A model generated the notes under the pieces. That model saw only the letters and a program-made list of their open reading frames with translations, ran no database searches and was not told the origin of the DNA. The position numbers and the translations under genes were made by a program. A DNA stretch of 10,317 bases from positions 1 to 10,317 of the forward strand of contig CAJJYX010000115.1 in assembly GCA_905197435.1 (NCBI GenBank), given 5' to 3'. Source of the stretch: an uncultured Bacteroides sp. (lineage in GTDB: Bacteria; Bacteroidota; Bacteroidia; Bacteroidales; Bacteroidaceae). Shown here piece by piece: positions 5,808-10,317 of the stretch (its first letter is position 1; every line of letters starts with the position of its first letter).

Positions 5808-7346
5808 TTAACTCTCTCCTCCAACGGTCAGCTTGCTGACCAGTGCTGATGGCATACCGCAAGTAACGGGACAAGACTGACCGTCTTTGCCGCAAGTCCA
5901 AGTACCGTTATCAATCTTATCGTTATCAGCCACCATCGTAATGTCAGCCAATGCCTTCGGTCCATTGCCGATGATGTTGATATCTTTGATGGGTTGTGTC
6001 AACTTACCATCCTCAATCAAGTAGCCCGACTTCACAAAGAAGGTAAAATCTCCAGCGCCAATCTGTACCTGCCCGTTAGTGAACTGGTCGCAATAGATAC
6101 CATTCTTCACGGTGGAGATAATATCCGCTTCCTTCAGATTGCCTGCTTCCATATAAGTAGCACGCATACGGGGGATAGGAGTATTGCGGAAAGTATCACG
6201 ACGTCCGTTTCCGGTAGGAGCCACGCCATAATGTCTGGCGCTGATGCGGTCGTGCAGATAGCTGGTCAGGATACCTTCTTTTACGATATAAGTCTTCTGA
6301 CCCTCCACACCTTCATCATCGAAGTTCACGGAGCCACGGTTGAAAGCGATAGTACCGTCATCGACGACATTGATGTGCTCGTTGCATACTTTCTTTCCAA
6401 ATAAGTCGCAGAAGATGGAAGTACGCTTACGGTTGAAGTCTGCCTCGAAAGCATGTCCTATGGCTTCATGCAGCAAGATGCCCGAACCGCCAGCTCCCAT
6501 CACAACAGGCATTTCCCCGCCTTTCGGCTTCACTGCCTTGAACAAAATAGAGGTCTTATCCACAGCTTCACGCGCAAGGGTATCAACAATATCGTCCGTC
6601 AAGAATTCAAAACCTCTACGATAAGAGCGACCGGCATAGCCATTCTCCATCTTTCCGTTTTCTTCCATGATACAGACGGCCATGAAAGAAACCATCGGAC
6701 GATAATCGTAGTAGCTCACACCTTCGGAATTGCAGAACAGCACGTGCGAGGTAGTGTCAGCAAGAGAAGCCCGCACCTTACGTACACGATTATCCAAAGA
6801 GAAAATCCTCTCGTTCAGTTTTTCCAGATAAGGGATTTTCGCTTTGACACTTACATCTTCCCAGGGTTCAGTGACAACATAGCGGTTTTTGCCAATTGTT
6901 TTTTCCGTCAGTCCTACGGGCTTTCCAGCCTTGCCCGAAGAGGCAATACGGGCAGCCGTACGAGCAGCACGCAGCATTTCTTCCATAGTCACACCTTCTA
7001 CGTAGGCATAACCGGTCTGGTCGCCTGCCAATACGCGCACGCCCATACCGAAGTCAATGCTGGCTCCACAGTTGTTTACCTTGCCGTCCATCAGAACCAC
7101 ACTATTGTTGAATGTGTGTTCAAAATAAAGGTCGGCATAGTCACCGCCTTTTTCCAAAGCAGCAGCCATCACTTTCTTCAAGTCAGCTTCCGTCACGCCA
7201 AAGTGAGCCATTGCCGAAGCTACGGCAGACTGCTTGTCTGCTCCTCCCAAGGCTCCGCGTACTGACGCAGGCATAGCCAACGCGGGCACTGCCAGCGAAC
7301 CTAACATCGCCAGACTTCCCGTCCGTAAGAAATTTCGTCTATCCAT
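5808..7346 (-). CDS. tldD: TldD metalloprotease subunit with twin-arginine-like N-terminus
   Basis: TldD is the catalytic, zinc-binding subunit of the TldD/TldE protease. The 512-residue product has the zinc motif HEAIGH (293-298) within LLHEAIGHAFE, and C485 in TCGKDGQS, matching the third zinc ligand in E. coli TldD. RNTPIPRMRATYMEAG (387-402) and GYLIEDGKLTQP (441-452) are further family landmarks. Uniquely against the enteric protein, residues 2-24 look like a twin-arginine signal: DRRNFLRTG, then a hydrophobic run and PALA with likely cleavage near 24/25, followed by a roughly 15-residue linker before the TldD domain. That predicts export or membrane tethering, while PmbA has no signal. 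Two extra cysteines (C492, C496) flank C485. ATG 7346 immediately follows AAAAGG. It lies 82 bases after cdaA with no clear promoter visible. Confidence 0.94.
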   Translation of the reverse strand: MDRRNFLRTGSLAMLGSLAVPALAMPASVRGALGGADKQSAVASAMAHFGVTEADLKKVMAAALEKGGDYADLYFEHTFNNSVVLMDGKVNNCGASIDFGMGVRVLAGDQTGYAYVEGVTMEEMLRAARTAARIASSGKAGKPVGLTEKTIGKNRYVVTEPWEDVSVKAKIPYLEKLNERIFSLDNRVRKVRASLADTTSHVLFCNSEGVSYYDYRPMVSFMAVCIMEENGKMENGYAGRSYRRGFEFLTDDIVDTLAREAVDKTSILFKAVKPKGGEMPVVMGAGGSGILLHEAIGHAFEADFNRKRTSIFCDLFGKKVCNEHINVVDDGTIAFNRGSVNFDDEGVEGQKTYIVKEGILTSYLHDRISARHYGVAPTGNGRRDTFRNTPIPRMRATYMEAGNLKEADIISTVKNGIYCDQFTNGQVQIGAGDFTFFVKSGYLIEDGKLTQPIKDINIIGNGPKALADITMVADNDKIDNGTWTCGKDGQSCPVTCGMPSALVSKLTVGGES

Positions 7347-7428
7347 CCTTTTCAGTTATTAGTTATAAGATCTTATTTTTATTTTATATCATACTATATG
7401 ACGTGAAAACAGGGAATTTTGTCACACC
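7347..7428 (-). other. cdaA-tldD intergenic gap
   Basis: These 82 AT-rich bases lie between the cdaA stop and the tldD start. A two-copy 7-base period (AGTTATT, AGTTATA, 7354-7367) precedes the tldD start and resembles the stronger heptamer repeats elsewhere in the window. A small TCATA/TATGA dyad (7389-7401) is too weak to call. I find no TAnnTTTG element or strong terminator, so readthrough from folP-cdaA into tldD-pmbA is possible. Confidence 0.45.
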
Positions 7429-8193
7429 TCAACTTTCCTTTGTTAACAAACTTTCCAATTCTTCAGCATTCAGGCGCAAATAGAATTGTCCTTTATAAGC
7501 CACCGAGATACCTCCGGTTTCCTCCGAAACGATGATGGCATGCGCATCGGACACCTGGGAAATTCCCATTGCAGCACGATGCCTCAGTCCCAGCTCCTTA
7601 GGGATATCCAAATTATGGGAAACGGGCAGGATACATCCCGCCGCCTTGATACGCTTCTTACTGATAACCATTGCCCCATCATGCAACGGGCTATTCTTGA
7701 AAAAAATGTTCTCAATCAAGCGCTGATTGATATCGGCATTGATGATCTCTCCCGTACGTACCACATCATCCAAAGGTAAATTATGCTCTATGACAATCAG
7801 AGCACCAACCTTCTGCTTCCCCATGCTGATACATGCCATCACTACCGGCATAATATCCTCATGCTCCAACTTTTCCTTTTTGTTGCCGGTGAAAAAGCGT
7901 ACCAATGCGCTGGCATGCTGATGTGAACCGAGTGTCAGCAGAAACCGCCGTATCTCGTCCTGAAACAAAATGATAAGCGCCAGCACGCCCACACTGACCA
8001 GCTTGTCGAAGATGGAGCCGAGCAATTTCATCTCCAGCACCTGCGACACCACCAGCCATATCAGGATAAACACAAGGATACCAGTAAACACATTTATAGA
8101 ACCCGAAGCTTTCATCAGCTTATACGTATAGTACAGCAGAAAAGCTACCAGCAGAACATCTATAAAATCCTTTATTCCAAATTCAAAAAACAC
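7429..8193 (-). CDS. cdaA: Membrane diadenylate cyclase, CdaA type
   Basis: CdaA condenses two ATP into cyclic di-AMP, a second messenger that controls potassium and osmolyte balance and cell-wall integrity in many bacteria. The 254-residue product has three N-terminal membrane helices (about 11-25, 34-53, 60-78), a short linker, and a C-terminal DAC domain with both catalytic motifs: DGA at 172-174 (SPLHDGAMVI) and RHR at 204-206 (LGLRHRAAMG). The length is typical for CdaA. The start is a GTG at 8193; no in-frame ATG lies between it and the in-frame folP stop at 8206-8208, and MFFEFGIKDF fits the family N-terminus. It lies 12 bases after folP, so co-transcription is near certain. The Firmicute partners cdaR and glmM are not adjacent. 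Identification is very secure; the exact start is slightly less so. Confidence 0.95.
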   Translation of the reverse strand: MFFEFGIKDFIDVLLVAFLLYYTYKLMKASGSINVFTGILVFILIWLVVSQVLEMKLLGSIFDKLVSVGVLALIILFQDEIRRFLLTLGSHQHASALVRFFTGNKKEKLEHEDIMPVVMACISMGKQKVGALIVIEHNLPLDDVVRTGEIINADINQRLIENIFFKNSPLHDGAMVISKKRIKAAGCILPVSHNLDIPKELGLRHRAAMGISQVSDAHAIIVSEETGGISVAYKGQFYLRLNAEELESLLTKES

Positions 8194-8202
8194 GGTATTG
8201 AG

Positions 8203-8230
8203 TGGTTAGCGGTTAGTGATTAACGATTCT
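8203..8230 (-). repeat. Degenerate heptamer repeat spanning the folP stop codon
   Basis: On the plus strand four 7-mers run head to tail: TGGTTAG, CGGTTAG, TGATTAA, CGATTCT. Read on the coding (minus) strand they encode the last folP residues SLITNR, supply the TAA stop and extend into the 12-base gap before cdaA. The unit resembles the AGGATTA repeat at 3413-3433. This shows a 7-base-period element growing or decaying across a gene end. Confidence 0.6.
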
Positions 8231-9072
8231 TTTCTCATAGCTTCTACTATCCGTACGGTTTCTACGGCTTCTTTCACGTCATGTACGCGGAGGATGTCAG
8301 CACCTTTCAGCAGACAGATGGTATCGAGCACCGTGGTACCGTTCAGCGCCTCCTCCGGGGTGATACCCAATAGTCGGTATATCATCGATTTACGCGAGAC
8401 ACCCGCCAGCAAAGGCAATTCAAAAACACGAAACTCTTCCAGATGTGCCAGCAGTTCATAGTTGTGCTCCAAGGTCTTGCCAAAGCCGAAGCCGGGGTCA
8501 AGGATGATGTCTTTCACCCCCCGGTCACGTAATTGCTGCACTTTCCGGGAAAAATACATGAAAACCTCTTTCAGAAGGTTGTCATAATGTGGACTGTGCT
8601 GCATATTTTGCGGAGTACCCTGCATGTGCATCATGATATAGGGTACATTCAACTCCGCTACCGTGCGGAACATGTCGGCATCCATATCTCCGGCGGCAAT
8701 GTCGTTGATGATTGCCACATCATATTCCTCCACACACATCCGGGCAACATCGGCACGGAAAGTATCTACGGAGACCACAGCATCGGGGCAAGTCTTGCGA
8801 AGTATCTCCAGCCCGAAACGCAAGCGTTCCATCTCTTCCACAGCAGATACATCTACGGCATCGGGACGCGATGAGTACGCACCTATGTCGATGATGCCGG
8901 CTCCCTCTCTTATAATCTGCTCCACACGGCGGGAAATTTCAGTTTCTGTCTGTGTCCGGCTGCCCGGATAGAAGGAATCGGGAGTCACATTCAGTATTCC
9001 CATGACACAAGGAACGGACAAGTCCATCAACCGGCCATTGACATTTATATACTTAGCTTTCAGTGCATCCAT
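8206..9072 (-). CDS. folP: Dihydropteroate synthase
   Basis: DHPS joins p-aminobenzoate to 6-hydroxymethyl-dihydropterin diphosphate to make dihydropteroate in folate synthesis; it is the sulfonamide target. The 288-residue TIM-barrel protein is complete: MGILNVTPDSF (24-34), DIGAYSSRPDA (62-72), VSVDTFRADVA (100-110), INDIAAGDMD (122-131), LDPGFGFGKT (191-200), GVSRKSMIYR (224-233, lysine K228) and RVHDV (262-266). Loop 2 reads DIGAYSSRP instead of the enteric DIGGESTRP form and has Asp71 where enteric enzymes have Gly; the AYSS part is, as I recall, common in Bacteroidetes. ATG 9072 is the natural start, with a promoter-like motif at 9096-9103. It heads the folP-cdaA operon and is divergent from murF. 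The last six residues are encoded by a repeat. Confidence 0.96.
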   Translation of the reverse strand: MDALKAKYINVNGRLMDLSVPCVMGILNVTPDSFYPGSRTQTETEISRRVEQIIREGAGIIDIGAYSSRPDAVDVSAVEEMERLRFGLEILRKTCPDAVVSVDTFRADVARMCVEEYDVAIINDIAAGDMDADMFRTVAELNVPYIMMHMQGTPQNMQHSPHYDNLLKEVFMYFSRKVQQLRDRGVKDIILDPGFGFGKTLEHNYELLAHLEEFRVFELPLLAGVSRKSMIYRLLGITPEEALNGTTVLDTICLLKGADILRVHDVKEAVETVRIVEAMRKESLITNR

Positions 9073-9095
9073 GAACGACTTTTTTTAGGTTTGTG

Positions 9096-9103
9096 CAAAT
9101 GTA
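9096..9103 (-). promoter_or_regulatory. Probable folP promoter -7 element
   Basis: Minus-strand TACATTTG matches the Bacteroides consensus TAnnTTTG exactly and is followed by CAC. It lies 24 bases upstream of the folP ATG, giving a leader of under 20 bases. The -33 position shows only GTGTG-like sequence, so the match rests on the -7 element. Confidence 0.55.
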
Positions 9104-9149
9104 AACAAAAAAGTTGTAGATATAGCACACTGTTAATTACAAAATAAAC

Positions 9150-9157
9150 TATATTTG
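9150..9157 (+). promoter_or_regulatory. Probable murF promoter -7 element
   Basis: TATATTTG, followed by CAGG, is an exact and typical Bacteroides -7 element. Transcription would start near 9164, leaving about 80 bases of leader before the murF ATG at 9244. The -33 region shows a partial TGTTAA match at about 9131. Confidence 0.6.
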
Positions 9158-9243
9158 CAGGGAAACGTGCGATAAGATGCTTCATCACAGTACCTTCCGC
9201 ACTAATTTATAGAAATGGAGAAACACCCTATACAAAGAAGACT

Positions 9244-10317
9244 ATGGACATTACCTCTCTCTATCAGATATTTCTGGCGTGCACCTGCGTCACCACCGAC
9301 AGCCGCAATTGCCCGCAAGGCTCACTCTTCATTGCCCTGAAAGGCGAAACCTTCAACGGCAATGCCTACGCAGCCAAAGCCCTGGAACAGGGCAGTGCCT
9401 ACGCCGTAGTGGACGAGGCCTCCTACGCCCCCGCCGGAGACACACATTATATATTAGTGGACAACTGCCTGCACACCCTGCAACAACTCGCCAACTATCA
9501 CCGTACCCGGCTGGGCACCCGCATCATCGGCATCACCGGCACCAACGGCAAAACCACCACCAAGGAACTGCTTGCCGCCGTACTCTCGCAGAGCCACAAT
9601 GTACTCTACACACAAGGCAACCTCAACAACCACATCGGCGTTCCCCTTACCCTGCTGCGGCTGCAAGCCCACCATGACCTTGCCGTCATCGAAATGGGTG
9701 CCAGCCACCCCGGAGACATCCACGAGCTGGTGGAGATAGCCGAACCGGACTACGGCCTTATCACCAACGTGGGAAAAGCCCATCTGGAAGGCTTCGGCTC
9801 CTTCGACGGTGTCATCAAGACCAAGGGTGAGCTCTACGACTTCCTACGCCGCCGCGGCAACTCCACCGTCTTCATCCACTACGACAACCCCTACCTGAAG
9901 GAAATCTCCCGGGGGCTGAACCTGGTTCCCTACGGTACGGAAGACGGCCTGTACGTCAACGGCCACATCACCGGGAACTCCCCTTACCTCGCCTTTGAAT
10001 GGAAAGCCGGCAGAGAGAGCGACCGCCATGAAGTGCAGACACAGCTTATTGGCGAATACAACTTCTCCAACGCCTTGGCAGCCGTCACCATCGGCCGTTT
10101 CTTCGGCGTGGAACCGGACAAGATAGACAAAGCCTTGCGTGAATACGTGCCGCAAAACAACCGCTCGCAACTGAAGAAGACTGCCAGCAACACGCTGATT
10201 ATCGACGCCTACAATGCCAACCCCACCAGCATGATGGCCTCCATCGGCAACTTCCACAAGATGCAGGCGGAGCATAAGATGCTGCTATTGGGCGACATGC
10301 GCGAACTGGGGAAAGAG
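9244..10317 (+). CDS. murF: UDP-N-acetylmuramoyl-tripeptide--D-alanyl-D-alanine ligase, partial
   Basis: MurF uses ATP to add D-Ala-D-Ala to UDP-MurNAc-tripeptide, the last cytoplasmic step of the peptidoglycan stem peptide. The frame is open from ATG 9244 to the window end (358 codons, no stop), so the last roughly 70-80 residues are missing. In order: N-terminal UDP-substrate domain with TTDSRNCPQGSLFIALKG (17-34); ATP P-loop GITGTNGKTTTKE (96-108), whose TTTKE ending is typical of MurF; QGNLNNHIGVPLTLL (124-138); EMGASHPGDI (150-159); ITNVGKAHLEGFGS (173-186); GEYNFSNALAA (270-280); and, in the C-terminal domain, DAYNANPTSM (321-330) and LLLGDMRELG (347-356). The coding region is conspicuously rich in C-ending codons compared with its neighbours. 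The start is supported by an upstream promoter motif and AAGAAG five bases ahead. Confidence 0.96.
   Translation, partial: MDITSLYQIFLACTCVTTDSRNCPQGSLFIALKGETFNGNAYAAKALEQGSAYAVVDEASYAPAGDTHYILVDNCLHTLQQLANYHRTRLGTRIIGITGTNGKTTTKELLAAVLSQSHNVLYTQGNLNNHIGVPLTLLRLQAHHDLAVIEMGASHPGDIHELVEIAEPDYGLITNVGKAHLEGFGSFDGVIKTKGELYDFLRRRGNSTVFIHYDNPYLKEISRGLNLVPYGTEDGLYVNGHITGNSPYLAFEWKAGRESDRHEVQTQLIGEYNFSNALAAVTIGRFFGVEPDKIDKALREYVPQNNRSQLKKTASNTLIIDAYNANPTSMMASIGNFHKMQAEHKMLLLGDMRELGKE

Larger units (their letters stand above)
9073..9243. other. folP-murF divergent intergenic region
   Basis: This 171-base region separates two diverging starts and carries promoter-like motifs for both strands (9096-9103 minus, 9150-9157 plus). 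The presumed murF leader (about 9164-9243) can form a weak structure: GTGCG at 9167-9171 pairs with CGCAC at 9198-9202, enclosing a GATG/CATC mini-hairpin (9176-9186). An out-of-frame ATG at 9215 opens a frame unrelated to MurF. I see no known riboswitch. Confidence 0.6.

Noticed and set aside
5779..5901. 41-codon N-terminal extension of pmbA
   Set aside because: It overlaps the 3' end of tldD, is not homologous to PmbA, and a better start with AAAGGA just upstream exists at 5778.
6453..7265. Plus-strand open frame of about 270 codons opposite tldD
   Set aside because: Antisense to conserved TldD coding sequence, with low-complexity His/Ser-rich translation and no recognisable motif.
7389..7401. 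TCATA-cta-TATGA dyad between cdaA and tldD
   Set aside because: Five AT-rich base pairs with no T-run; too weak for a terminator or confident operator.
9279..9677. Plus-strand 132-codon frame within murF, and minus-strand frames at 9454-9783 and 9844-10275
   Set aside because: All are alternative readings of the C-rich murF gene, giving repetitive Arg/His/Gln- or Val/Gly-rich translations.

Overview
The window reads as ordinary chromosome of a Bacteroidales bacterium, most likely Bacteroides. Three things point there: promoter-like TAnnTTTG motifs (the Bacteroides -7 consensus) in several intergenic gaps, weak or badly spaced Shine-Dalgarno sequences, and gene neighbours and protein sequences typical of the genus (folP next to cdaA, a TldD with a twin-arginine-like N-terminus beside PmbA). 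There are ten protein genes. I see no tRNA, rRNA, CRISPR array, insertion sequence, prophage or defence gene. Species assignment is not possible from this alone.

Layout. 68-1087 (-) is pta, phosphate acetyltransferase. A 322-base divergent intergenic region follows (1088-1409) with a 20-base perfect dyad and promoter-like motifs. 1410-2440 (+) is lrgA-lrgB, a four-base-overlapping pair of membrane proteins. 2493-4455 (+) holds two acyltransferase-fold genes, a DUF2156 protein and an Eis-like GNAT protein. These converge, with only 3 bases between stop codons, on 4459-9072 (-), which in transcription order is folP, cdaA, tldD, pmbA. Divergent from folP across 171 bases is murF (9244 to the window end, +), cut off by the window edge.

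Function. pta makes acetyl phosphate/acetate from acetyl-CoA. LrgAB-family proteins are linked in other bacteria to pyruvate/acetate overflow and to autolysis control, so the divergent pta/lrgAB pair is a plausible overflow-metabolism unit. folP (folate), cdaA (cyclic di-AMP) and the opposing murF (peptidoglycan precursor) form a housekeeping block in which a second-messenger synthase known elsewhere for cell-wall and turgor homeostasis sits beside a cell-wall gene. tldD-pmbA encode the two subunits of a TldD/TldE-type metalloprotease.

I did not find a clearly new system. The items most worth checking are: the dyad in the pta/lrgAB divergent region; the export-signal-like N-terminus on TldD but not on PmbA; short heptamer repeats at gene junctions, one of which encodes the last codons and stop of folP; and the uncharacterised DUF2156/GNAT pair.
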